Position numbers and translations under genes: made by a program
Part shown: piece by piece, positions 11,305 through 24,208 of the stretch
How positions within the stretch are numbered: the first letter of the stretch is position 1
Layout of the letters: each line of letters starts with the position of its first letter
DNA from: Protopterus annectens
Lineage: Eukaryota > Chordata > Ceratodontiformes > Protopteridae
DNA: 64,000 nucleotides
NCBI RefSeq assembly: GCF_019279795.1
Contig: NC_056726.1
Span: 1,012,602,776-1,012,666,775 of the forward strand
Reading direction: 5' to 3'
Notes under the pieces: generated by a model
What the model was told of the DNA's origin: nothing
The model's database searches: none
What the model saw: the letters and a program-made list of their open reading frames with translations, nothing else

Positions 11305-11420
11305 AGATTGCTGTTTACAAAAATAGGGACATTGGAAACCTTATTTGTGTGGTATTGTTTTAAGATCTAACCAAGGCCTCTGACTCAGTATATGACTTTA
11401 CTTAATTTCATGAATTAACT
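11305..11420 (+). mobile_element. Possible decayed CR1 RT fragment
   Basis: AATAGGGACATTGGAAACC resembles the CR1 codons for NRDIGN, and GATCTAACCAAGGCCTCTGA reads DLTKAS, like the DLTKAF of RT motif A. The spacing is shorter than in intact copies, so an internal deletion is implied. Evidence is thin. Confidence 0.35.
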
Positions 11421-12122
11421 GATATTGTATGTCTCCAATAGTTTATCACTAACTTAACAGCAGCTTCCAAACTGGTCTTTCAGAATTTTGGTGCATTTCT
11501 AAATTGCACTTACAGAAGCTATTTAAGTGATTGACTGCTGATTGTTTTTTGTTTGTTTGTTTTATTTGTATGTTTATCTACATTTAAGGCTGAAATTACT
11601 GCATTTGCTCGAACTGTCTTACTGTTGATCTGATTGACTTGAAATTGCTTTGATTATTGCATTAACTAGCTTATACTCCTGAGTGATCTTTTTTGTGTCT
11701 TTACATTAAGAGGACTAACAAAACACAAAATACAAAGGAACAGTCCAGATAAAATCACTTTAATTATCAGATATAGGAGACCTCACCTCTCTCACTCTCT
11801 CTCTCTCTCTCTGATGCCCTGCCTGTAGGAGGAATAAAGGTGCCTTGTTGCAGTTTTAAGTAGTTTATTCAGTTAAGTCGGTGGATGGATGAGTGCTCCT
11901 GTCCTAGTACATTACATTCACCAGGTCAGTTATTTATACTTAGAGACAATGTTAGGGGGTCCAGTGTACCTGATTGGAGGGACATCTGAGAGATGGAAAA
12001 CAGGGAGCCAATCCCAAAGCTTTGAGGTTAGTCCCTTATTTGAATATTCCTGAAAGACTTATGAGGGTTTAGTAGCTCAGTAGCCTGTGGAACCTCATTC
12101 TTAGGTAAAAGGGTTTTATTTT
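11421..12122. other. Unassigned sequence with (CT)n tract
   Basis: A CT-rich microsatellite lies at about 11786-11812. The remainder shows no feature I can name. Confidence 0.5.
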
Positions 12123-12370
12123 TGTGACATCCCCATGCTGCTCCAGTAATCAAGGAGCCTGAATCCTCACCAGTGACACTGGAGAGAGACGTGCACACAG
12201 AGAACACACTCAGCCCAGGATCTGGATTTCTCTATATCTGTTGCCCTCCAGGTCCCCAAAAGACTCCCCACTGGTACAGCTGTAGGGTTATTTCCTCGGC
12301 TGAATGTCCAAGCCAAGTCCTCCAGCACCCTCTCTGTAATCTCTGTGCTTTGTGTCCTTGCCCCAAATAG

Positions 12371-12371
<1 letters not shown>

Positions 12372-12446
<75 letters not shown>
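12372..12446. repeat. (CA)n microsatellite inside repeat copy A
   Basis: About 75 bases of uninterrupted CA dinucleotide. Copy B carries the same tract at the matching place, so the microsatellite seed was part of the ancestral repeat. Confidence 0.97.
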
Positions 12447-12447
<1 letters not shown>

Positions 12448-12792
12448 AGATATTGGATTTTTTCACATACACGCACCTGGGAAAGGTTAGCATAGATTTA
12501 CCTGCCATGCCCCCTTCTGCCCAGGATATAAGGTAGTTATCACCATCACCAGACACTCCACAATCAGCTGCTCTAAGGCCATTAATAAAGGGTGTCCTAT
12601 TATACTGTGTGATATTTATACTAATAGAAATGGTAATAGTTGACCAAGATGGCTAGGCCTTCTGGAGTGGCCCACACAGTGTCACCAAATAAATGTAAGT
12701 ACTCTCAAAGGTTAAGTACATTCTACAATGACCAGCCACAATAAAAGTTTTAAATATATTTAATAATAAATAATACAAGATCATGAAAATAC

Positions 12793-12796
<4 letters not shown>

Positions 12797-12847
<51 letters not shown>
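12797..12847. repeat. (TA)n microsatellite
   Basis: About 50 bases of TA inside repeat copy A. Copy B has no equivalent, so it arose after the copies separated. Confidence 0.95.
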
Positions 12848-12852
<5 letters not shown>

Positions 12853-13612
12853 TTCAGAGTAAACCACAGAGTATCAGATTACATGAAATATTGAAAAGAA
12901 CACTGATGGACAGACTCAGAGAAATAAAGAAAAACAATATCTAAATTAAGAGTCACTATATTCCTGATTAAATCTAGGAGATTATTCACTAATAACTTAC
13001 TTGATAAAGCAAGACACAATGAAATATGTGAGCAGTCTTTCTAGTCAAGCTCCCCAAAACAGAATTCTACCTTCTCAGAGATTACTCCTGTAAAATATAA
13101 TATCCAAGATGGCTTGCAGAATGACCTTGTCTGGTTACCTGATTCTAGGTTCTCACACTATTCCCTTTTGAAGCTGAGACATGAATTTACCATAGAAGGC
13201 TACAATATACATCTAAATGTTTATGGTAGTACCTGGGGCTTCCCCTCTTTTTACTGAGCTAATGAACAAAGGTTTCTTCCAGACCCACCATTTCTGGTCC
13301 TATTCAGCACTGTGGGGGCCGTTTTAATGGTTTAAGACCTCATTTCAATTTCCCTTATTTTTCTTAAAATAAACTAGCTGGTTAACCTTTGCTGTCCCAG
13401 TGTCCTCTATTAAAACATATACATTTATTTCAGTTACAATAATACATGTACATTTTCTTTTCATTCCAGCAGGGTGCACTGTTGATAAATTTTAACACAA
13501 GCAAATCTCACAAATACATTTTCAGCACAAGCATCTGTACAAATTAGTTTGATATACAAATGGCAAATAATTATTTACAAAATTCCAGCTAGTTGTGCTG
13601 GCACAAGTCACA

Positions 13613-13854
13613 CATTGACTGCCGTACTTCTCCTAGCATGGCTGTTAGTACCTCTATTGCCAAAATTTTTATTTTTCACCAATACAAAATGACAATATAC
13701 CATGAGCTACCACTATAGAACTATATATGAGAAAAATATTCACCTGCACTTTAGCAGTTACATCTAATAGAGTGGTTTGTAGTGTGGTTTACATCATTTA
13801 GAATGCATCAAGGGCAGCAGATAACAGTGTGCAAAACATCTAGTAAATGGAGCC
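13613..13854. other. Unassigned sequence
   Basis: No ORF or repeat signature recognised between the 1.5-kb repeat and the next CR1 fragment. Confidence 0.45.
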
Positions 13855-15290
13855 ACATTTATGGAACTGGTAGATATAGCAAATGTTCTGGCTGACAAAT
13901 TCAGTTCCAATTTTAGCCCCCCATCACCCTGCACCCCCCCCCCAGGAAATACCATCTAAAATAACCCCTCCAACTATCAGTAGGGAGCAGGTCTTAAAGG
14001 CACTCTGTAAAGCCAAGAATACAACTTCAATGGGTTCAAGTAATATCTCAGGATGCCTCCTAAATAGTCTGAACTATGACCTATCAGAGCCACTGGAGCC
14101 ACTTTTCAAACATAACCACTGAACAGGATTTGTGCCTTACAAATGGAGGATCACAGCAGCCATCCCTCAGCACAAGGGTGGGACATCAATGGCCCATCAG
14201 TCTGTCTAATTCTAGAAAGAATTATCATGGAAGTGATCAACAGTGGCATAGGTAACCTTCTGACACTGGAACTAACCCAGTTTGGTTTCATGAAAAGCAT
14301 GTCATGTCTACTGAAACTGGTGGAATATTTTGAGGAAGTCACAAAAGCAATAGATGAGGGTAAAACAGAGCATATTACGTACTCTGACCTAACTAAGACA
14401 CTTGATACAATACCCCACTCAGACAATGCAAACAAACTCATGGAATTGGACATAAACTTCTATGTAACCTGCAGGATAGCCAGCTGGCTCACAGATAGGA
14501 CACAGGATGTTAGGACTGGAGAGACCACCTCCACAGAGAGGCCAGTCAGCAATGGATTCCCCCCTGGACTCCGGGCTGGGCACACACCTCTTTGCCATCT
14601 ATTCCTCAGAAGTCAAGGCTAATGTCAGGGACCTTTGGCTTACCAAGTTTGCAGATGATTGCAAGCTGGCAGCAATCATTTGACCATCCACCCAAGACAC
14701 TAACATTTTTCGAGAAAATCTAACACAGACAATGGCTGGTGCCAAAGCCACAGCTTAAAACTCAATGCCAAGAACTGCATAATAGTACCTTTTGTAAAGT
14801 CAGCCACCCAGGGGAAACTACCTCATTGAAAAAACACCTCTGAAAGTAGACACAATAGTCAGGGATTTAGGAGCTCATGTAGATAGCAACCTGACTTTCG
14901 ACTGACATGTGCCAAAGGTAGTAAGAAAATCATTCTATGTCACTCAACTTATAATTAAGGGCATGGCATCAGGGTTCAGAGAAGTCATTGTACCTCAGCT
15001 CTCATCAGACCCATCACTGAGTATAATAACCCCTTTGATATGTTCCTGACCAGGCTCATGCAACAATTGGAATGTCCATAGAGGTTCCTCACAAAAAGAA
15101 TACAGGGTGTAAACACTATGCCCTATGCAGATTGCCTCAAAGGCTTATCCCTATACTCTGTTTCCTAAATACTGCTGAAAGGAGATTTATGCCTGGCATG
15201 CAAGGCATTCTTGGATCTCTCCCGCATGGATCTTTTGTATATCAGCAAAATGAACAGCATCCGAACTATTAGATCCAGGTATTTAAAGGC
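13855..15290 (+). pseudogene. CR1 ORF2 fragment (EN-RT linker and RT), truncated at both ends
   Basis: Begins in the linker (IANVLADKFSSNFS) and runs through RT: MGSSNISGCLLNSL, FGFMKSMSCLLKLVEYF, DLTKTLDTIPHS (motif A), a damaged motif B (SNGFPPG), KFADDCKL (motif C) and FDMFLTRLMQQLE. It stops near KMNSIRTIRSRYL, before the family's C-terminus and tail. Many frame changes and stops, plus a missing stretch before ERIIMEVINSGIGN, make it clearly older than the 7-kb copy. A reversed SINE/CR1 3' end follows at 15566. Confidence 0.85.
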
Positions 15291-15565
15291 ACCTCTTGAG
15301 TGTAGAAATCCCCCTCTCCCAAGTTTCAGTACTTGAAAATAAAATCAGTTTCTGCAAGAACAAGCCGATGCTGTTTGGGACTCAAGATAAACTCATATAC
15401 CCCTATAATGCCCTCACTATGAGAATAATCTGTTACCAAACTGAACATTCATCAAGAAATAAGTGCATAAAGAACCTTTCTGTTTGGAAATGACACTACC
15501 ATGGTGTCAAACTGGCTGGAAATCCTCAAAGAAATACGTGGCATGAATAAAACTGACAAACATAG

Positions 15566-15655
15566 GTTATAGGTTCATAGGTTCATATGTAAGAACTAGG
15601 CTAGCTGCCCTCGTGGGCCATTTTAAGCCTAGACAATTTTTCTTTTTGTGCTCAA
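15566..15655 (-). mobile_element. tRNA-SINE 3' tail fragment with CR1-type terminus
   Basis: On the minus strand it reads GTCTAGGCTTAAAATGGCC ... CAGCTAGCCTAGTTCTTACA followed by TATGAACCTATGAACC. The AGGCTTAAAATGG variant matches the SINE at 33321-33446 rather than the LINE tail (AGGCTTATAAATG). Only the tail portion is present. Confidence 0.65.
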
Positions 15656-15659
15656 AATA

Positions 15660-16205
15660 AACTATAAAATTTGATTATAGATTTACCTTCCCCATCTCAT
15701 GGTCTATAATTATATATTACCCCAAATGAGAATAACTGGGGATCATACCATTGGTAATTTCAGGGGACCCATGCACAGGATAAAACATTTAGGAGATGCA
15801 TCTGTCCATTAGAAGAACAGGGGGCAATCCTGGGGTAAATTCTGTTTCCCTTCCATAGATCTAATTTACACTCGAAATGCACAGGGATGAACTTTGTTTT
15901 ATGTGGATGGGAAGTGTGTTCCATAGCAGTGGTATCCTCTGTTAAATATAACTGTCCCTCCAAACTGTTCTGTTGATGTTTTAGAAGAGGTTTAGATCAC
16001 CATAGACTGTGTATTTCTGATGCCATTTCATTTGCTGATGTGCAGTAAACCCATCAGTAATATGTCAAGAGGATGCCTTGTATGCCAGACAGAGGTCACA
16101 TCTAAGCAGTCTGTAGGATATCAAGTGACAGGGCTTTGAGTTGGTCCATGTAGGACATGTTCAGGCATTGCATTCTTTTAGTAAGGTATCTCTGTGGGCA
16201 TATAT
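15660..16205 (-). pseudogene. CR1 ORF2 3' fragment, reverse
   Basis: The minus strand gives RYLTKRMQCLNMSYMDQLK, PLSGIQGILLT-like text, a damaged version of CWRDRF...LWNRLP and, at the low-coordinate end, GNRIYPRIAPC, matching the conserved GNRKF-PGIT tail. It covers only the last ~550 bases of the element, lacks the terminal 8-bp repeat and is heavily mutated. Confidence 0.75.
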
Positions 16206-17088
16206 ATAAATATTAAGATAATCCCATCTTAAGGCTTTTGCTGAAATATCAATAATCAGTTGTAGCATACTGCAGTGAAACAATGCCACATATTTATATT
16301 TGTTAACAAGGGTAGATCTCCGATCCACAAAAAACTTTTTCACATTCAACTCAGGGTCACACATTAGGCAAATGGAGGCTAAGAGACTCAAACCTTGCAC
16401 TACAGGTGAAGTTCATTAACAGCTCACAGCCTACACTCTCTCATTGAAGAATGCACAATAGCTGATACATATTCTGTTTAAAACCTAGAAGGAGTGGGGT
16501 GGTGAATCAGTGTCTAGCAGAGTTGGGTAGATGATAACACTGCAAAGGAAGCTGGGTAATTTTGTGTGATCACTGTTATCAAACAATATGATTCAAGAAT
16601 AATGTTGGGGGGAATACCACCTGAATATCAGGGAATAGTTTTGTCTTGGGTGTAGTAAGGGAAATGAAGAAAACACCAGGTACAATGACAGAAATGATTT
16701 AATGCACAGGGCAGTAATATCCCAAAGATAAGTAACGACTGCACATTTAACTGATAATGATAATTACAGGACATGTGACTGTATGGCTGGGCATGGTATT
16801 TTACAAAGAAAGTGCTAGAATGGCTACTGTATGCATACACAGATGAAGGAAGCAAAACTGCCTTACTGCAATGCCATTAATATGACTAAATGAATTATGG
16901 CAGTGTCTGTCCCCACTTTAGTTTTGCAGTGTTGTCCCATCTGACTTTTGTAGGGATAAAAATGAGAGTTCCTTGCCAAACACTAACTAGTCTCATCAAG
17001 ATTACCATGCAGTGAAAAGTATAGGCTGTACATGGATCCAGTAAGGTTACCAGTAATGTCTCTTCTTGGGCTGGGAGGTTTAATTTTT

Positions 17089-17090
<2 letters not shown>
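16206..17090. other. Unassigned sequence
   Basis: No ORF, RNA gene or repeat boundary recognised. Confidence 0.5.

Positions 17091-17125
<35 letters not shown>
17091..17125. repeat. (TA)n microsatellite next to reversed L2 tail
   Basis: A TA tract directly abuts the T-rich start of a reversed L2-type 3' end at 17130. The microsatellite probably grew from the LINE tail. Confidence 0.85.
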
Positions 17126-17127
<2 letters not shown>

Positions 17128-17128
<1 letters not shown>

Positions 17129-17205
17129 TATTGACATTTGGTTACTGAGAAAGTCCGACTGGGTAGGGGTACATTTTCAGTGGAAGCCTGAGGAGAAAAG
17201 CTCCA
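17128..17205 (-). mobile_element. L2-type 3' end fragment, reverse
   Basis: TTGACATTTGGTTACTG, AAAGTCCGACTGGG, CATTTTCAGTGGAAGCC and GAGGAGAAAAGCTCC are the reverse complement of the L2 3' terminus seen at 28.1 and 41.3 kb. Confidence 0.75.
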
Positions 17206-18690
17206 AAGTATTATGAAAGTATTTCAAGAACAACAACATTACAATTTTCAAAAATAAATAGCCTAGAAATTGTGATTTGAGCTATACTAATCAGTTTATT
17301 TAGCTCATTATCTTCACCTATGAAGTGAAATAGTGTTAATCTATCCACTAAACTGCTTTTTTTTCGCTTACTTGCTTGGTGGGCCCTTTCAGATTTTAGT
17401 GCTGCCGCCCGTGCAGCTGAAAGCCGATATTAGGCTTTGGTCTTTTATAGATATCAATGTAAACTGTTTTGGTAATCTCCCTTGAAACCGGGTCCTTCCC
17501 TGAGTGTGAGACATCAGTCTCCGAAGCATGTTTTAGGGGTTTTGACCTACACTAATACTTTTTTTTCTTAGTGTACTAGTACAGCTATTTACCTGGTATT
17601 AGTGGATTACTTGTATATTACATACTCCATTGTTTATTTGTGTTTGCTCACTCATAGGGCCTAAATAGCCTACAGTACTGACTCTGTGTAGTGAATAGTC
17701 AGCATTAAGCATTGATTGCCTCTGAAAGCTGACTCTAAGCTCGGCGTACGGCAAACTGACTCAAACTATACAATTTTATTCACTCCCAATCAAGAGGACC
17801 TTTTCTGAGGGTACTAGCTAATATATGGGTCCCTAAAGCCTGTAAAAGGCTTTTGTATAATCACTAAATAGTACTTTTCTTTTACCCTGATGCTCGACTC
17901 TTCCCCAAAGATCAACCTAGTGCTGAGGAAGTGTTAGCACAGCATTTGGAAGAAAATATTTACATGATGTACTACTACTGTAGTTCGAGCATAGCATCTG
18001 TAGATAACATCTACATCTTACAACATCTTACTTATTACTGAAGTTAAATCTTTAATCATGTCCAATTGCTTTATTTAATTTAGTGCTACTTTCAAATTGC
18101 TTTATTTAATTTAGTGCTACTTTCTAATGGGCACTGCACTATAGCAATATAGAGTAATAGATTGTTGACAACAAGCATTTTGATTGACATATTTGTTATA
18201 TACCAATACTGTTTTTGTGAATGCTTAGCCCATTCTCTATAGAATTATGGGTTCTCTAGAAATGTAATTTACTATCTAATCTAATCTAATCTAAATCTAA
18301 TCTATTATGGATGTGTCGCTGATTAACTAGTGTAATGTATGAGTAAGCTTATCTTGCTACGTGGAATCCACTGTTTCTCATCCCTACCTTCTCTCTTTTG
18401 CCTCCTCAAGTTACCTGCCCATCTTGTGCTACCTGCACTAGTCTCTAGGAGAATAAAGGACTCCAACTTATCGGAGGTCCACCTCACTGAATAATCCACC
18501 CTACAATACCTCTCCAAAGGACGCCAGCAAAGTATGTTTGTGGAATAATTCCTGCCAGAGAGACTTTCTACTATTGTACATATACCACAGGTTAAAGAAA
18601 GTCCTGAGCTAGGACAGCCAGCAGCCTCTACCCCCCCTGCTGTACCTCTTACTCTCTCTTCCCATCCCCTCTTTAAACTCCCTTTGTCCA
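17206..18690. other. Unassigned; may include the 5' part of the following L2
   Basis: Contains a 31-bp tandem duplication at about 18064-18125 (AATTGCTTTATTTAATTTAG twice) and a short (TCTAA)n tract near 18275-18300. The pyrimidine-rich character from 18.3 kb onward resembles the 5' leader of the L2 copy, but I cannot fix the boundary. Confidence 0.4.
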
Positions 18691-19601
18691 GCAACCTTCT
18701 CTTGTTTTGCTCTTTAACTCTCTCTTATCAGCCTTGCAGTTACCTGAACTGTCCACTAGGGGGCTCCTCACCCCCAGCTTTTCCCTCTTTCTTGTCACTT
18801 ATGCCCAGAACTTACACTATTTTCTCCTGCTGCTCCTTAACTACCTTTTAGTCCTCTCACTTCACCCTCTACTTCTACTGTCCACACTCACCTCTTCTAG
18901 GTTAATTTCTCACTACTTTCTCCCACATCTATCTTGTCTAACTTCTCCTCTAGAGTCAGTCTTGCTGATTGTTTTTTACAACTGCATCTGAAGCTTTCTC
19001 AACCCGCTCTGTTCGCCCTGCGGGCTCACTCCGCTCCCCTCCCTACCCCCAATTCCCACCCACCCCAGGGATCCTACTGTTATACTTACTTAACCACACC
19101 TCTTCCTCTTCCAATCAATTCTAGTAATTACTAGCCACACCTCTTCCTTCACCTACTACTCTCATAACACTCCACCACATTTCATCGTCTCTTATATCTA
19201 CCTTACTTAACACTCCCTTCCACCTTACCATATCCTTCACATTTCTCCAGCCTTACCCTTTACATATATCCAATAATAAATCTGCACAATGTACAAACCA
19301 CATACCCCACTACTTATTCACATTACTACTACTTCTTCCTCTAATCTTTGCCTACATACTTACTTCCTATGAATATCCGCTACATCTAGACAATTCCTAT
19401 CCCAACAAAGAAACCAATGCTCCATCCATTCCACTCCTCCTTAACCATGCTAACATAACAACTTCACCTAAATACCTGCTTGTAAAGTATCATAGAATAC
19501 AACATCTGAAATATTACACCCTCAATCTCAGGAAAAATCTACTTCTATGCAACAAATTCCCTAACCCAAGCTACATAGATGTACTACTCCGTATAAAAGA
19601 T

Positions 19602-19628
19602 GGAGATATCCACCCTAACCCAGGTCCA
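19602..19628 (+). other. GDIHPNPGP, 2A-like motif upstream of L2 endonuclease
   Basis: The codons spell KDGDIHPNPGPTNT just before the endonuclease. Its ending matches the DxExNPGP core of 2A ribosome-skipping peptides except that H replaces E. The reverse copy has the same nine residues (26163-26189) and the old copy has GDIRHNPGL (32066-32092). Activity is unproven. Confidence 0.7.
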
Positions 19629-19689
19629 ACAAATACTCCTAGTACTCTCCACAGTCAAAATCCCTACCCAGTCAATCCACATAGTAAAA

Positions 19690-22492
19690 CATCTAACTCC
19701 TTCCATGTAGCCCATCTTAATATATGCAGCATAAACAACAAAATACCTCAGCTACAAGCTCTAGTACAAGTATACTCCTTTGATATCCTCTGCTTAACAG
19801 AAACATGGCTAAAACCTTCTACCAAAGACAATGAATTCCTTCCACCTGGATATAACATACTAAGACTTGACTGAGTAGCCAAGAAAGGTGGAGGGGTAGC
19901 TATTCTATTTAAATCAGGACTACAGCTAATCACCTACAACTGTAAAATACCTCTTGATTCCAATGCTGAAATTCTCATCTCCAAACTTCAAATTAACAAT
20001 GCCAAATCCAACTATAGCATCTGTATGTATCTTCCACCCGGTAATAACATTTCCACTATGGAAAATATTCTTTGCTGGCTTTCCCAATACTTGCCTCAAG
20101 AAACCATAATCCTAGGAGATATAAACATTGACTGGAGCTGCTATTGCAGTAGCCTCCCTACAACCCACATCAGCCTACATGGTTTTACTCAAACTATTAC
20201 ATCACCTACCAGGATCAATAAAACTAACCAGAAAGCTAGCATATTAGACTGGATTCTCATAAACCATCACCCTCACAACTATGATTCAGGAACCCTCCCT
20301 GATGATATAAGCGACCACTCAATTAACTATATTATCAGACACAAAACCGATACTCCCAATCCTAAATCTGTCAAAAATATCAGATCCAAAAAGAACTTTA
20401 ACCCTGAGCTATTCGAAAATGAACTAAGAACATGCAATTGGTCTCCCTTAAAATACCTCCCTTTAGAAGAAGCCATCAAGTACTTTAACTCTAAATTTCT
20501 GGCTATTCTCAACCAACATGCTCCAACCAGATTAATTGGAGTTAAAACCAACTCTGCCCCATGGCTTTCAAAAGCAACCAAAGGCAAAATGTACCTTAGA
20601 AATAAACACTGGGCCAAATGGAGAATGACTAAAAACCCTGTTGACCAACAAACCTTTAGACAGTTAAGAAATGACACTAAGAAAGCTATACTCTCTGATA
20701 AAAAATTACTACCTACAATTCCAACAAACTAATCAAAACAACCCTCAAAAATTCTGGACTAGCATTAACCAACTACTCCACCCAGGTCAATCCACCACAC
20801 CTAACCCTCAAGACACTGACCATACTAACCCCATAAATGCAGCCAATACATTCAATTCCTTCTTTACAAATACTATCCAAACACTGGCTAGTCATAATAG
20901 CTTCACAATACCCACCTATAACTCTACCTCACCCCCTCCTTTTCATTTACAACCTTTCCCAACTACATACATCCAAACCCTCATACAAAAACTAAAACCA
21001 TGCTCTCCCTCTGCAGATCAACTACCTGCCGATTTTCTACAGCTATCAGCCAAATCCATAGCTTACCCTGTTTCCATTCTGATCAATAGGACGATTACCG
21101 AAGGTCACATACCTAGCCTATGGAAAGTCTCTCATATTATCCCTCACCATAAAGGCGGACACTCTAATGAGCTCTCCAACTACCGTCCTATTGCCCTCCT
21201 CTCTCCTCTAGCAAAGACCATGGAGAAATGTATCCATAGGCAATTACTTGACCACTTAACACAAAATAACTTACTTTCCAGCTGTCAACATGGTTTCAGG
21301 CCTTCACACAGTTCTACCACTGCCCTCCTTTCCTTTACAGATTATATTAACAAAAATTGTAACCTTAGTAACCTCTCTTCAGCACTATTCATTGACCTGT
21401 CTAAAGCATTCGACATGGTCAATCATCAGATTCTCCTCAACATACTAGAATCACTATCATTTGATGCACCTTCTATAAAATGGTTCCAGTCCTACCTAGA
21501 TAAAAGACAACAGGCAGTTAACTCTTTCTACCCTCCAACCAGTTTCACTGGGTGTCCCTCAAGGGTCTATACTTGGACCTCTCCTCTTGTCAATATTTAT
21601 TAATGACCTTCATCTAGCCATCCCCCAAGCCACATGCATACAATATGCTGATGACTCAACACTTATATGCTCAGCCAAATCCACATCTGAACTTATCTCT
21701 CTTACCCAGAAAGTATTTAACACAGTTGAACAATGGTTTACACAACGTTGTCTTATTTTGAACCCCCAAAAAACTAAACTCCTCCTCTTTAATCCAACCC
21801 ACAAGTCCTCTCCACTTGATTTCTCAGTTATATCCATTAACGGCACCATCATATCACCTGACACATCTACCAAACTACTGGGAATTACCATTGATAACAA
21901 CTTGAACTTTGACATCCATATCAATAATACAATAAAAACTGTCAACAAAAAACTTGGCTCCCTCTATAGAATTAAATCATACCTTTCTCCCACAGCTAGA
22001 ACAACTATAGCCCATGCTCATCTAATCTCTACCCCCCTTTATGCCTCACCTATTTTTACTAACCTTTCAAAAAATAACCTCAGTAAACTGGAAACTTCCT
22101 GCAATAATATTGCTAGATTTGCAACAGGTAACCCTTACAGAACCCACCACTGCTTAAATATAAAGCAGCTGGGATGGCTTGTACTACAAAACTTGATTAA
22201 ATTCCATCAACTAACCATCGCCCATAAAACTCTTTATAAACCTTCCTGCACTCCTAGTCTATCTACCCTCATCACTTCATACACAAATCTGAAATCACTG
22301 CGTTCTTCTCACAAAAGTCTGTTATACATTTTTAAACCTAACAACAAAGCTGGTGAATCTCTCTTCTCCAATGCTGTTGGAAAAACCTGGAATCTTCTCC
22401 CCAGTGACCTCTCCTCTCTATCACTCTTCAAAAATAGACTAAAACCCTTCCTTAGAACACACTGGTTGTGCCCCTGTACTAAACCTGACTAG
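19690..22492 (+). pseudogene. L2-like ORF2 (APE endonuclease + reverse transcriptase), few breaks
   Basis: EN motifs: HVAHLNICSINNK, CLTETWLKPS, AKKGGGVAILF, ILGDINIDWS and SDHSINY. RT motifs: LPADFLQLSAKSIAYPVS, SHIIPHHKGGHSNELSNYRP, QHGFRPSHSSTTALLSF, DLSKAFDMVNHQIL (motif A), QYADDSTLICS (motif C, catalytic DD kept) and the C-terminal LGITIDNNLNFDIHI. Motif B lies at a frame change near 21540-21590. Visible lesions are a TGA in EN near 19871, a frame change between 20670 and 20730, and the motif B shift. That is only about three breaks in 2.8 kb, so the copy is young. It ends LRTHWLCPCTKPD and a TAG. Confidence 0.92.
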
Positions 22493-24208
22493 GCAACTAT
22501 CTATCTAATTGAACTAAACTCTGCCTAGCCCTCATTACTCAGAAATTAGTACATATTTTATCCCTATAAATTCTATTTTCCTCCCAAACTTCACTATGCA
22601 GAATCTCCCTTTATATTTCCTACTGAAAAATATACTTGTTTTTCTTCCTTTTACATTATGTATATACTAATCCTGCCTCCCCTCTAGACCGTAGTCTTTC
22701 TATTTATAAATGACCTATAACTGCAGACTGTATAATAGAAGCATTCTGGCACTACAAGATTTTTTGTTTATCCTCACAGAATAATATGTTTAACCTGCAA
22801 TATTGTTTTTCTTTTTATATATAATTAATTCTGCTATTTAGTTATCTTTCCTGTTATTTTTTATTTTTATTTACTTATTTTACATTTGTTGACCAGGCTA
22901 GTCTAGCTGGATACATGTCCATTTTCAGTAGAGGCCCGGGGAGATAAGCTCCACTTATAAACTTTACTGATGCTAAGTATAGAAACAGTTAAGAACTAAA
23001 TTCTAATATAAAAAATAGTAATAAACAAGTGGTATATAAAAAAAAGAAAAAGTAATGGAGATAAGCTCCACTTATAAACTTTACTGATGCTAAGTATAAA
23101 AACTGTTAAGAACTAAATTCTAATATAAAAAATAATAATAAACAAGTGGTATAAAAAGTAATGGAGTAAAGAAAGCATAGTAGAACAAGATAGCAGGAAG
23201 TATCACTTAAACATTTCATAGAGAGGGAAATGGAAATAGCTGAAAAGATAGTGAATTAATATTGGGGTGAGTAGGTCAGATGAACATAAAATAATGTTAG
23301 TCAGGGTTGGTACAGGGGCACAGCCATTGTGTTTTGAGGTAAAGCTTGAGTTTCTTTTTAAGGAGAGATTTAGAGGGAATAGATGAGAGTTCAGACGGAA
23401 GCAGGTTCCAATGTTTTCCAACAGTGTTTGAGGAAAGAGAGTCTCCGGCCTTGTTGTTTGATTTGACCGTGTCTATAAGAAGTTTGTGTGCAGATCTAAG
23501 GGACTTTAGGTTGTTGTAAGGGTGAATCAGGCTTGATAGTATAGGGGTTTTGTCAGGTTGATAATGAATTTGATGTGCTATGGTAAGCTGGTTAGTTTTT
23601 AGTTGCTGTTGATATTCAAGCCAGCCTAGTTGTTTTAGATTATTACAGTGGTGGGTTCTGTAAGGGTTTCCGGTGGCAAATCTGGCTATGTTGTGGTAGG
23701 AGTTTTCTAGTTTCGACAGATTTGTTTTGGATAATTTAGTAAAAATTGGGGAGACATAGAGAAGGGGTGAGATAAGGTGGGTGAGGGCTATAGTTGTTCT
23801 TGATTCTGGAGTTAGGAAAGGTTTGATTCTGCTTTTTGTTAATGCTTTTTAGTGTGTTGTTAATATGGGCATTGAAGATAAGGTTGTTGTCTATGGTAAT
23901 GCCTAGTAGTTTGGTAGTTGACTCTTGTGATATAGGTGTGCCATTTGCTGATGTTATGGTGAAATCAATGAGGGGAGATTTGCTAGATGGTGTAAAAAGG
24001 AGCAGCTTAGTTTTTTTAGGGTTGAGTAGTAGACAATGTTGGGAAAACCAGTCTTCTACAGAGTTAAATATGTGTTGTGTGAGGGAGTGAAGGTGTGATA
24101 CAGATGTGGCGGAGCAGACAAGTGTTGAATCGTCTGCGTACTGTATGCATGTGGCTTAGGGAGCCACATGGTGTAGGTCATTGATAAATAAGGAAAATAG
24201 CAGGGGAC

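Larger units (their letters stand above)
12123..13612. repeat. Unclassified ~1.5-kb interspersed repeat, copy A
   Basis: Collinear with 45436-46848: both contain AATCAAGGAGCCT, CTCCAGGTCCCCAA, a CA microsatellite at the same relative position, AAAGGGTGTCC and TAATAATAAATAAT blocks in order. The shared region begins TGTGAC and ends GTCACA (TGTGAT and TTCACA in the other copy). TG...CA ends would suit a solitary long terminal repeat, but I see no flanking duplication and no coding part, so the class is open. No ORF of substance. Confidence 0.7.
18700..22854 (+). mobile_element. L2-like LINE, near full length, copy 1
   Basis: A pyrimidine-rich leader (18.7-19.5 kb) is followed by the motif GDIHPNPGP at 19602-19628, an APE endonuclease, RT and C-terminal domain, then a 3' UTR cut at 22854 by an element in the opposite orientation. 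The expected L2 terminus (TCTCCTCGGGCCTCTACTG ... AAATAAATAAATA) is found at 28060-28170 in the right orientation. That suggests the reverse copy at 22855-27960 inserted into this one's 3' UTR. The 5' boundary is approximate. Confidence 0.85.

Noticed and set aside
20025-20732. Independent 235-residue gene
   Set aside because: It is the endonuclease part of the L2 ORF2, continuing into RT by frame change.
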